Assembly (NCBI GenBank): GCA_009268125.1
Contig: WBOU01000006.1
Span: 62,001 to 126,000, forward strand
Direction of reading: 5' to 3'
DNA from: Chloroflexia bacterium SDU3-3
GTDB taxonomy: Bacteria; Chloroflexota; Chloroflexia; Chloroflexales; Roseiflexaceae
DNA length: 64,000 nt
The first letter of the stretch is position 1. Every line of letters starts with the position of its first letter. Shown piece after piece: positions 27,869 to 35,330 of this stretch. The position numbers were made by a program, and so were the translations under genes. The notes under the pieces are model-generated. The model ran no database searches, was not told the origin of the DNA, and saw only the letters and a program-made list of their open reading frames with translations.

Positions 27869-28921
27869 ATGACGGTGACACACCCATTTGCGCTCTACAG
27901 CGAGAGCGGCGAGGCCGGAGTCAAGTCGGCGGAGATGGCGGCGCTGTTCGCGCCCGATGTGATCCTCCACAGCCCATTCCTGATCAAAAATGTGAGCGGC
28001 AAGCAGATGGTGATCCACTTTCTGGCCGAGGCTTTCCGGCTGGTGGGCTACCCCAAGTACGCCATGCAGCTCACCGACGGCCAGCGCATCACCGCCCTGA
28101 TGTGGCGGGGCAATGTCCAGGGCAACGAGATCCAGGGCACCATGGTGGTCTACGAGGGCGAGGATGGCCTCATCCACGAGCTGCGCAGCTACCTGCGGCC
28201 CTTCCAGGTGGTGGCGCTGCTGCGCGACGCCATCCTGCCCGCCGCCGCCGCCTCGCTGCCCAAGGAGGAGTACTGGGACAGCGCGCCGCTGGGCTTCCCC
28301 GAGGCGGGCGATGGCGCAGCCACCGCCGCCGCCCTGGCCGCCCCATCGCCCGCCGCCGAGGTCGATCTGCTCTCGCCCTTCTCGGTGCGCGCCTTCCAGG
28401 GCAAGCGCATGCAGTTCGTCAGCAGCCGCCCCTACGCCGAGGTGCTGCAGAACCTGCGCGAGCTGGTCGAGACCAAGAACTTTCTCAAGGCCGCCGAGAA
28501 GGGCAACACGGTGGTGCCCAAGGACTTCGAGAAGCTGGTGCAGAAAGAGGTCACGCCCGCCAACTTCGAGCAGGTCTTCAAGTCCCAGCTGGGCGAGCAC
28601 GACTTCATGCTGTTCTTCGAGTTCGACCAGAGCATCTGGCTGCCAGCCTTCGGCATCCACCGCAAGGTGATGCGCTGGGTGATGGGCAACCCGTTTATCG
28701 CGATCACCATGATGCGCCACGACATCACCGCCAGCCTGTTCACGCCCGTGGAGCTGCTGCTGTTCCAGAACGACGGCGACGATGGCTCGACGATCATCTA
28801 CAACCTGCCGTCGTCGCTGATCGTGCTGGATGAGCACCCCGAGCTGCTGGCGGCGGCCCAGAGCCTTGACCAGAAGCTCTACAATGTGGTCAGCCGCGCC
28901 ACCGGTGTGGAGGCGAACTAG
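27869..28921 (+). CDS. Two-domain protein: NTF2/SnoaL-like plus DUF302-like
   Basis: 350 residues. The N-terminal about 120 residues (MAALFAPDVILHSPFLIKN to LRSYLRPFQVVALLRDAI) have the cone-shaped NTF2/SnoaL pattern found in small polyketide cyclases and isomerases and in unrelated binding proteins. An Ala/Pro-rich linker (about 120-170) follows. The C-terminal half includes MRHDITASLFTPVELLLFQ and IIYNLPSSLIVLDEHPELLAAA, resembling DUF302. It is 66 bp downstream of the SCP2 gene and likely cotranscribed with it. A role in shaping the polyketide is possible; the DUF302 assignment is moderate. Confidence 0.7.
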   Translation: MTVTHPFALYSESGEAGVKSAEMAALFAPDVILHSPFLIKNVSGKQMVIHFLAEAFRLVGYPKYAMQLTDGQRITALMWRGNVQGNEIQGTMVVYEGEDGLIHELRSYLRPFQVVALLRDAILPAAAASLPKEEYWDSAPLGFPEAGDGAATAAALAAPSPAAEVDLLSPFSVRAFQGKRMQFVSSRPYAEVLQNLRELVETKNFLKAAEKGNTVVPKDFEKLVQKEVTPANFEQVFKSQLGEHDFMLFFEFDQSIWLPAFGIHRKVMRWVMGNPFIAITMMRHDITASLFTPVELLLFQNDGDDGSTIIYNLPSSLIVLDEHPELLAAAQSLDQKLYNVVSRATGVEAN

Positions 28922-28930
28922 CCATGCGCG

Positions 28931-28977
28931 CAGGGCCGACCGGCGGCCATGCGTGGTGCGTGGCCCGGTCGGCCCTG
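28931..28977 (+). terminator. Strong hairpin after the SCP2/NTF2-like operon
   Basis: A perfect 13-bp stem (CAGGGCCGACCGG with its complement) around a 21-nt loop begins 10 bp after the stop at 28921. It has no U-tract, so it may act as a transcript-end stabiliser or as a factor-assisted terminator. Confidence 0.55.
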
Positions 28978-29062
28978 GGCTGGTGCGCCTTCGTCCACGG
29001 CGGTGGTGCATGCCCTGCGCGGGCGGTGAGAAGCGAGGCCTCGGCACTCGGCACGGGTGCGC

Positions 29063-29212
29063 CATCAGCGATGGCAGGTGTTCTTGTTCGGTGGGGGGAT
29101 GCCCTGCGCGGGTGATATCACAGGCTACGCACACTCACCTATGGTGTCACCTTCTTGCTTCTCATCAGCGATGGCGGGTGTTCTTGTTCGGTGGGGGGAT
29201 GCCCTGCGCGGG
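29063..29212. repeat. Two 50-bp direct repeats at 100-bp spacing
   Basis: The segments 29063-29112 and 29163-29212 differ at one position. Each begins CATCAGCGATGGC and ends GATGCCCTGCGCGGG. No gene is visible between them. They look like a recent local duplication of an interspersed repeat. The rest of the 28,978-29,408 stretch shows nothing recognisable. Confidence 0.85.
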
Positions 29213-29408
29213 CAGCGCCTAGGGGCTAGCCCCTAGGAACCCCACGAGGGGGTGTAACCCCCTTCGAAACCCCCAATTTGAGGCGTTCCGATGCCGTTTC
29301 CTGGAGGCTAACGTTCGTGCATATGGCCATCAAAACACGAGCGACACCTTCGCCGCATGGGCCAGGTGGGTAGGGCTGGCTCCGACCATGCTCATGATCT
29401 TCCCTTCC

Positions 29409-29581
29409 CTTGGTGCCTTGGAGCCTTGGTGGTAAATCGGTTCTTTTCTTCCCTTCGTGTCTTCGTGGTAAATCGGTTCCCTTGGTGCCTTGGAGCCTTG
29501 GTGGTGAATCGGTTCTTTTCTTCCCTTCGTGTCTTCGCGTCTTCGTGGTAAATTGGTCCCCTTGGTGTCTTCGTGGTGAAG
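29409..29581. repeat. Interspersed 72-bp repeat, two copies plus a partial third
   Basis: Units begin at 29409 and 29481 with CCTTGGTGCCTTGGAGCC and include TTCGTGTCTTCGTGGTAAA; a truncated unit ends at 29581. This sequence type, often mistranslated as TTKAPRHQG, recurs in many genomes of filamentous bacteria. It ends just before the ribosome-binding site of the DUF2461 gene. Confidence 0.85.
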
Positions 29582-29593
29582 TGGAGGTTGCCC

Positions 29594-30310
29594 ATGGACC
29601 CGATCCCGCCGTTCTCCGGCTTCCCGCAGGCGGGCCTCGATTTCCTCGGCGAGCTGGCCGAGAACAACAGCCGCGAGTGGTTCGAGGCCCACAGGGCCAC
29701 CTACGAGCAGGAGCTGCTCGCGCCAGCCCAGTCGTTCATCGTCGCGCTCGGCACCCGGCTGCAGGCTTTCTCCGACGAGATCGGCTACGACACGCGCACC
29801 GATGGCCGGGGCGTGCTCATGCGCATCCACCGCGACACTCGCTTCAGCGCCGACAAGTCGCCCTACAAGACCCGGCTGAGCGGGCTGTTTCGCGAGGGCC
29901 GGCTGAAGAAGATGGAGAGCCCGGCCTTCGGCTTCCAGATCGACGCCGAGGGCATCGAGCTAATCGCCGGGCTGCACAAGTTCTCGCCCGAGCTGCTGAG
30001 CGCCTACCGCAGCGCCGTCCTCGATGGGCCGACCGGCGCGGCCCTGGCCCAGGCCATCGGCGCGGTCGAGCGCGCTGGCGGCTACCGCGTGGATGGCAGG
30101 CACCTCAAGCGCATCCCGGCGGGCTACGATGCCAGCTACGCCCACGCCGACCTGCTGCGCTACGACGGGCTGTACAGCTTCTCGCCCAAGATCCCGGCCA
30201 GCGCCATGGGCACGCCAGATCTGGCCGACATGTGCTACCAGCACTTCCAAAACATGGCCCCGATCTGCACCTGGCTGAAGGGGGCGCTGTTCGCGCACGC
30301 GGCGTGCTAG
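29594..30310 (+). CDS. DUF2461 domain-containing protein
   Basis: 238 residues, matching the TIGR02453/DUF2461 family over its length: FLGELAENNSREWFEAHR at the start, then RIHRDTRFSADKSPYKT and DLLRYDGLYSF. The biochemical role of the family is unknown; it is cytosolic and widespread. GGAGGTTGCCC before the ATG at 29594 fixes the start, just beyond the interspersed repeat. It converges on the binding-protein gene across a terminator hairpin. It is not obviously connected with the cluster. Confidence 0.88.
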   Translation: MDPIPPFSGFPQAGLDFLGELAENNSREWFEAHRATYEQELLAPAQSFIVALGTRLQAFSDEIGYDTRTDGRGVLMRIHRDTRFSADKSPYKTRLSGLFREGRLKKMESPAFGFQIDAEGIELIAGLHKFSPELLSAYRSAVLDGPTGAALAQAIGAVERAGGYRVDGRHLKRIPAGYDASYAHADLLRYDGLYSFSPKIPASAMGTPDLADMCYQHFQNMAPICTWLKGALFAHAAC

Positions 30311-30342
30311 GCCGCGCCGTCCCCCCATCGCGGCAGCAAAAA

Positions 30343-30377
30343 CAGGCCCCTCCCCCGCAGTGTGGGGGAGGGGCCTG
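30343..30377 (-). terminator. Bidirectional terminator between convergent genes
   Basis: A 14-bp perfect stem (CAGGCCCCTCCCCC with its complement) closes a 7-nt loop. On the minus strand it is followed by TTTTTGCTG, a good U-tract for the gene ending at 30402; it can also serve the DUF2461 gene. Confidence 0.85.
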
Positions 30378-30401
30378 CGGCGTGAGCGGGCCAGGCGCTG
30401 C

Positions 30402-31553
30402 CTAGCGACCAGCCAGCACCGGCGTGGTCGCCTTGCTGCCCGCCAGATTGGTGAACAGGTCATCGAGCACCAGATTGGCCAGCAGGTACGACTGCGAGCG
30501 CCACCAGTAGCCGGGCACGAAGAACGCCTTATTATTCTTCACCGCGCCCAGCTTCAGCCAGATCGGGTCCTGCTGGAACGACTTGACGAAGTCGCCCTCC
30601 TTCGCGGCGGTGGCCGGGTCGGTCGAGGCGTAGGTGAAGTAGAAGATCGCGTCGCCGTCGGCCAGGTCAAGCCGCTCCTTCGAGATCGAGATGTACTGCG
30701 ACGCGTTGTAGCGGGCCTTGGCCTCGTCGCCCACCAGCGACTGCGCCTCGGGGCGCGACAGCCCCACATCCGACAGGATGGTGCCGGGCGGCGTGTCGGG
30801 CATCCACAGCGACTGCACCTCGCTGGTCACCGACATCACCGAGACCTTGATGTCCTCGGGCTTGCCCAGCGCCGCGCGCAGCTCGGCCACGCGGGCCTCG
30901 TAGTTGGCCAGCATCTCGCCGTAGTAGGCCTTCTGGTTCAGGGCCTCGGCCCAGAACTCGGTGCCCAGCTTCCAGTCGTTGTACACATCGGCCTTGGCCA
31001 CCACCACGGGCGCGATGGCGCTGGCCAGCTTCACGTCGATCGCATCGCTGGTGGTCAGGATCAGGTCGGGCTTGACCAGCGCCACCTTCTCCAGCTCGGC
31101 GGGGTAGCCCACGCGGTTGTCGATGGTGCCCAGCTTCTCGGCGTACTGCGGCAGCAGCAGGGGCATCTCCTGCAGCAGCCAGTCGGCGGTGAGCACCGGG
31201 GTCTTCCCCAGCATCAGCAGCAGCTCGACCGAGGCGATGTCCAGGGCCACGATGCGCTGGGGGTTCTCGGGGATGCAGAGCGGCGCGGTCTCCAGCAGCT
31301 TGTGGCTGAACAGGCGCTCGCCCGCCTTGCAGGTCGGGGCATCGGCGGCAGTCGTGGCCTCAGCGGAGGCCTCGGGCGCGGCCTCGGATGTAGCGGCGGC
31401 CTCGGGCGCGGCGGTGGCCTCAGCTGTAGCGGCGGCCTGGGTGGCGGGCGCGGCGGTGGCCGCAGGCGCGGCGGTGGGCTGGGCCGCCTGCTGGCCGCCA
31501 CAGGCTGCCAGCAGCGTGGCCAGCAGCAGAAGCATTGATGCTTGGCGTCTCAT
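30402..31553 (-). CDS. ABC transporter substrate-binding lipoprotein (siderophore/iron type)
   Basis: 383 residues. The N-terminus [20 protein letters not shown] is a lipoprotein signal with the lipobox cysteine at 18. An about 55-residue Ala/Thr/Pro-rich tether follows, then a periplasmic-binding fold of the FepB/FhuD type: [23 protein letters not shown] and [18 protein letters not shown]. It should capture a ferric chelate for a permease, but no permease or ATPase gene is adjacent. AAAGGA precedes the ATG at 31553. The Fur-like dyad upstream supports an iron role. Confidence 0.85.
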   Translation of the reverse strand: MRRQASMLLLLATLLAACGGQQAAQPTAAPAATAAPATQAAATAEATAAPEAAATSEAAPEASAEATTAADAPTCKAGERLFSHKLLETAPLCIPENPQRIVALDIASVELLLMLGKTPVLTADWLLQEMPLLLPQYAEKLGTIDNRVGYPAELEKVALVKPDLILTTSDAIDVKLASAIAPVVVAKADVYNDWKLGTEFWAEALNQKAYYGEMLANYEARVAELRAALGKPEDIKVSVMSVTSEVQSLWMPDTPPGTILSDVGLSRPEAQSLVGDEAKARYNASQYISISKERLDLADGDAIFYFTYASTDPATAAKEGDFVKSFQQDPIWLKLGAVKNNKAFFVPGYWWRSQSYLLANLVLDDLFTNLAGSKATTPVLAGR

Positions 31554-31685
31554 TGGGGCGTTCCTTTCAGCGGACTGCAAAGGGCATAGCTTCGCCGCAC
31601 CTCGCGCGCAGAGGCGCAGAGGCGCTGACGGTGGCGGCCCGTACAACGATAGCTGATGTTATCCTGCGAAAATCCGCATTAGAGT

Positions 31686-31727
31686 ATAGTAATAACGGCT
31701 ATTTGTCAAGTTATTACTATCGTTATC
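31686..31727 (-). promoter_or_regulatory. Fur-like operator upstream of the binding-protein gene
   Basis: ATAGTAATAAC (31686-31696) and its complement GTTATTACTAT (31710-31720) form an 11-bp inverted repeat. Read on the minus strand, the right half continues as GATAACGATAGTAATAAC, close to the GATAAT-hexamer pattern of Fur boxes. It lies about 135 bp upstream of the start codon in an AT-rich island. Confidence 0.5.
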
Positions 31728-31825
31728 GCGCATATGCTGCCGCCGCTGGGCGGGCTTGGCCAGCGGGCCTGCGGCGTGCGCCTTTTCAACCTGGGCGCAT
31801 GGGGACGCGGCGCACCATGGCGATG

Positions 31826-31846
31826 GGGCGGGCTATATGCCCGCCC
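31826..31846. repeat. REP-like palindrome, isolated copy
   Basis: GGGCGGGC-TATAT-GCCCGCCC, the same type as the array at 33394-34024. It lies 36 bp downstream of the stop of the GH43-like gene and can act as its terminator. Confidence 0.8.
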
Positions 31847-31881
31847 CACACCGCATGTCGGCAACCAGCAGGTGCGCTGGG

Positions 31882-33300
31882 TCAGGCGAACCGGAACGAC
31901 GCCAGACTGGCGCGGCCCTCGCCCTGGTAGCGGAAGTACAGCGCGTGCACCCCATCGGGGATCTGCACATCGCCGCAGTAGTCGGTCCACACATTGGTGA
32001 AGTCGACCGCGATGCTGCCCAGCGTCGGCCCATCCCACGCGGTCGCGACCTCGAAGCTGCCCCGGCAGTAGCCGCGCACCCGAATGTGGATCTGCCGCAC
32101 ACCCGCGCACGCGAAATACTTGAACCCCGCCACCGCACCATCCATCATGTTGGCCACATAGCCCGGCTCGCGGTCGTCGTCCCGGCCATCCTGCGTGATC
32201 AGCGGGAAGCGGTTGTCCGGCCAGGCCGCCTGCGCAGTGTAGAGCGAGGGCGTGCGGCAGAACAGGTTGCAGGCGATAAAGGCGGGGTACTCGCCCGTGG
32301 CCGGCAGCGGCTGTCCCAGCATGCCCTGCGACGTGATGCTCACCTGGGCGATGCTGCCGTCGTCGGCGATGACCACTGGCTCGATGCAGCCCTGGCGGCA
32401 GAAGGTGGTGCCGTGGGTGTGGCGGTGGTAGAACACATAGTGGCGCTGGCCGATCTCCACCAGCCCGCCGTGGTTGTTGCCGCCGTAGTAGGCGGGCATA
32501 TCCTCCGGCTTGTAGCCGCCGATGTGCAGATCGTTGTTGCTGACGATCACCCCGCCGTAGCGAAAGTCGCGGTCGGGCCTGTCGCTGGTGGCGTAGCACA
32601 GCTCGTGCATCACCACCGACGAGTACACAAAGTAGTAGCGACCACGCAGCCTGCGGATGCTCGACGCCTCGAAGAACTCGTGGCCCTCGAAGCCCGAGCC
32701 TTGGCCGTAGGGCCTGCTGGGCACGATGATGCTGGGGCCTTCGGTCACGGTCAGCATGTCGGCGGCCAGCGCGCAGGCCATCGCGCCGTGCCTGCTCTCG
32801 TCGCCGCCGGAGCAGAAGCCGGTGTACAGGTAGGTGGTCTCGCCCTCGGTCAGCACGGCGGGGTCGAACTGCGGCTCATCCCCGGCCCGCTCGCCCAGCA
32901 GCTCGCCGCTGGCGTGGCGGACATAGCCGTAGAAGGTGTAGGGGCCAGCCGGGCGGTCGGCCACAGCCACCGACACGATCGAGACCTTGTCGAGCACATA
33001 GTAGAGGTAGAATCGCCCGTCGGGGCCTTGGGTCACATCCGGGGCGTAGAGGCACATGGCCCCTGCGGGGTTCAGCGGGTCGTCGGTCTTCTTGTAGCTG
33101 ACGCCCTCGTAGCGCCAGAGCGTCAGGTCGTCGACCGGGGCCGACCAGCAGACATAGTCGTTCAGGCAGAACACATGGCCGTTGAATCTATCGTGCGAGC
33201 CATAGACATAGACCCGATCGCCAAACACGTGCGGCTCGCCATCGGGGACATACTCCCACGACGGCAGGTAGGGGTTCCCAAAGGTTCGATACTCGCTCAT
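31882..33300 (-). CDS. GH43-like five-bladed beta-propeller glycosidase
   Basis: 472 residues. Repeated blade motifs start with GNPYLPSWEYVPDGEPHVFG and continue with YAPDVTQGPDGRFYLYYV and FEGHEFFEASSIRRLRGRYY, which place the Asp/Glu residues expected for GH43 enzymes. The C-terminal about 130 residues (VAGFKYFACAGVRQIHIRV to LYFRYQGEGRASLASFRF) look like a CBM6-type carbohydrate-binding domain. There is no signal peptide, so a cytosolic role on imported arabino- or xylo-oligosaccharides is likely. The ATG at 33300 is used. The flanks are repeat-rich. Confidence 0.82.
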   Translation of the reverse strand: MSEYRTFGNPYLPSWEYVPDGEPHVFGDRVYVYGSHDRFNGHVFCLNDYVCWSAPVDDLTLWRYEGVSYKKTDDPLNPAGAMCLYAPDVTQGPDGRFYLYYVLDKVSIVSVAVADRPAGPYTFYGYVRHASGELLGERAGDEPQFDPAVLTEGETTYLYTGFCSGGDESRHGAMACALAADMLTVTEGPSIIVPSRPYGQGSGFEGHEFFEASSIRRLRGRYYFVYSSVVMHELCYATSDRPDRDFRYGGVIVSNNDLHIGGYKPEDMPAYYGGNNHGGLVEIGQRHYVFYHRHTHGTTFCRQGCIEPVVIADDGSIAQVSITSQGMLGQPLPATGEYPAFIACNLFCRTPSLYTAQAAWPDNRFPLITQDGRDDDREPGYVANMMDGAVAGFKYFACAGVRQIHIRVRGYCRGSFEVATAWDGPTLGSIAVDFTNVWTDYCGDVQIPDGVHALYFRYQGEGRASLASFRFA

Positions 33301-33393
33301 TCTCCCAGGCCCTTTCATCAGACGTGTGCGCCCTATTATCACACATGCGCAGGGCCTGGGTGCGATCTCGATGCGCTCGGCGTTCTTCGATGC

Positions 33394-34024
33394 GGGCGGG
33401 CATAAAGCCCGCCCCTACGGGTGGGGCATGGCGGGCACGCGATGATTGCCACGCCCATCGCCGACGTCGGGGCGGGTCTCGTGCCCGCCCGCGCCGTGCG
33501 CATCGTATCGCGCCGGGGGCATCCGCGGGGTTTCGATGGGCGCGGCGGGGGGCGATGCGGGCAATGGTTTTCGGTGTGGGCGGGCATAAAGCCCGCCCCG
33601 ACGTCATGGTGTTCATCGGGCGGGCACACGATGATTGCCGTGTGTTTCGCCGCCGTAGGGGCGGACCTGGTGTCCGCCCACGCCGTGCGCATCGCGCCCA
33701 TCGTGTTCGCATCTCGATGCGGGGCGATGGCGGCGGCACGCGGCGCATCGCGGGTGATCATCGCGCCGCGCCGCGTGCATCGCGTGGGGTTTCGATGATC
33801 GCGGCGGGGGGCGATGCGGGCGGACACGAGGTCCGCCCCTACACCCGTGGCATGTCATTGGGTGCATCGAGCGGGCATTTCGATAATCGCAATGCGCATA
33901 TCGCCGACGTCGGGGCGGGACTGGTGCCCGCCCCGACGTGCGCATCGCCCCGCGCCGGGGGCATCCGCGCGGGGGTTTCGATGATCGCGGCGGGGGTCGA
34001 TGTGGGCGGGCATAAAGCCCGCCC
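33394..34024. repeat. Cluster of seven REP-like GC-rich palindromes
   Basis: Palindromes of the form GGGCGGGC-ATAAA-GCCCGCCC lie at 33394-33414, 33578-33598 and 34004-34024. Variants with GGGCGGAC/GTCCGCCC or GGGCGGG/CCCGCCC arms lie at 33470-33490, 33659-33679, 33818-33838 and 33912-33934. Between them run related spacers with GATGATTGCC and TTTCGATGATCGCGGCGGGG. No gene is present between 33,301 and 34,060; the open frames here are repeat artefacts. Confidence 0.88.
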
Positions 34025-34059
34025 CTACAGGGTGGGACATGGCGGGCGTCGTGTGCGCA

Positions 34060-34690
34060 GCTGCGTTTTTCAATATATTCTTCTACATCGACAGCAAGAA
34101 AATATTCTACATTGCATTCATGCCTTCTGAAAGCCAAACAGCATGTAGTGTAAGGTGTTTAGTGTAAACCCTTTTAGCCCTTTTCATCTCTACAAACGAT
34201 GAGCAATTTTGTCTGGATGCACGCATTTAAAATAACGCTCTGCATTGCGACAAAACCCGCTTAGCGTCTATGCTTAACTAGCCTCATTCAGCATACATCT
34301 TGCAGCTTTTGCTCTTATTTGGAGATATATCATCAGATAAACTTAAAAACGTTTTACACTTTTTTAGTTCAAGGAATAGCACTATGATTCTGTATTATCA
34401 AAGGGAGGGAAGGATAATATTTCTAGATGCGCTCGCTATGGCCATAATGGGGCAGTTGGGTGCGCTTGAAGATGGTGATGGCAAGCTTTGGCACACCCCG
34501 ATGCGATCAAACGGGGGCATAGAGGTGATGAGAGATGGGTGGCAGCGTGCAGGATGCTCATGCTATGCTCGCCCTAACACAACGCCGACTATCGGCTGGA
34601 CAGTTGAAGAGCAGGCATTGCAGTATTCGTATGTTGTGAACGCATTGTAGCAAGGGGCATACCCTAACTATCCTTCCGCCCAACCCTAAC
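34060..34690. other. AT-rich stretch without a recognisable gene
   Basis: About 630 bp of markedly lower GC than the DNA to its left. A 116-codon plus-strand frame (34300-34650) has no recognisable domain and no ribosome-binding site, so I do not call it. The composition shift marks the left edge of the defence island. Confidence 0.5.
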
Positions 34691-34699
34691 CGTACCAAG

Positions 34700-34977
34700 A
34701 TGCTGCGACAGGCGCAGCAGCAAGTCGGTGATGTGCTCTATAAAGCGCTATGGAATGAGGCTAAGATCACGCTGCGGCTCGCGAAGGCCACCGCACGGCC
34801 CTACAATATAGAGCTGCAAGAGCCAGAGCGCCTGCGTGTCCTGCTGCCGCAGGATACGCAGATTACCAAGGTGTAGACCAGTACCAACACCAAAACCTCC
34901 TGCTCATCCTGGGCGAACCGGGTGGGAGTAAGACCACGCTGCTGATAGAACTGGCCGAGCACTTCCTCCTTGACTGA
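34700..34977 (+). pseudogene. N-terminal remnant of a NACHT-type ATPase gene
   Basis: The first frame (ATG 34700, stop 34874-34876) reads MLRQAQQQVGDVLYKALW then ARPYNIELQEPERLRVLL, the segment that precedes the P-loop in Chloroflexota NACHT proteins. After that stop, a different frame continues with QNLLLILGEPGGSKTTLLIE, a Walker A region (usually GEPGxGKTT), ending at TGA 34975-34977. A frameshift plus stops show that the gene is dead. Its probable C-terminal counterpart lies at 40263-40481, on the far side of the qat operon. Confidence 0.7.
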
Positions 34978-35330
34978 GATGTAAATACTTGAAGGGATGC
35001 TGAACGATTGACGTTAGGGTTTGATCTGTAGGTTAATAAGTTAAGGGAGTATGTATCGTATATATTAGTTTTTACTTTTACTAGTCAAGGATGCATACGC
35101 TCTAGCTCCAACTTTTGAAAGCTTGACACAGGTAATAGAACAAGCTAAAGTAAGCATGAACTTCCACTAATAAGGCTTCCCCAGTCAAACATGGAAGGCA
35201 AACTAGGATAGTGTATGCCTATACCCTCTACTTAAATCATCCTTTTGAGTTTCCTTGGTGCATAAGACGAGCAGGATGCTACGACGAATATCGTACAGAC
35301 AACGCTTTGTAGTCTATGGAGGTATGCTCT
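34978..35330 (+). promoter_or_regulatory. Upstream region of the qat operon
   Basis: About 350 bp of AT-rich, noncoding sequence between the NACHT remnant and qatA. It must hold the operon promoter. I see several -10-like TATAAT-type stretches but none I would single out. Confidence 0.4.

Noticed and set aside
33324-34130. Long open frames on both strands over the palindrome cluster
   Set aside because: They run through GC-rich repeats that lack stop codons by composition; their proteins are Arg/Pro-rich repeats with no domain.
34300-34650. Plus-strand open frame of 116 codons in AT-rich DNA
   Set aside because: No recognisable domain, no ribosome-binding site, and composition like the noncoding flanks.
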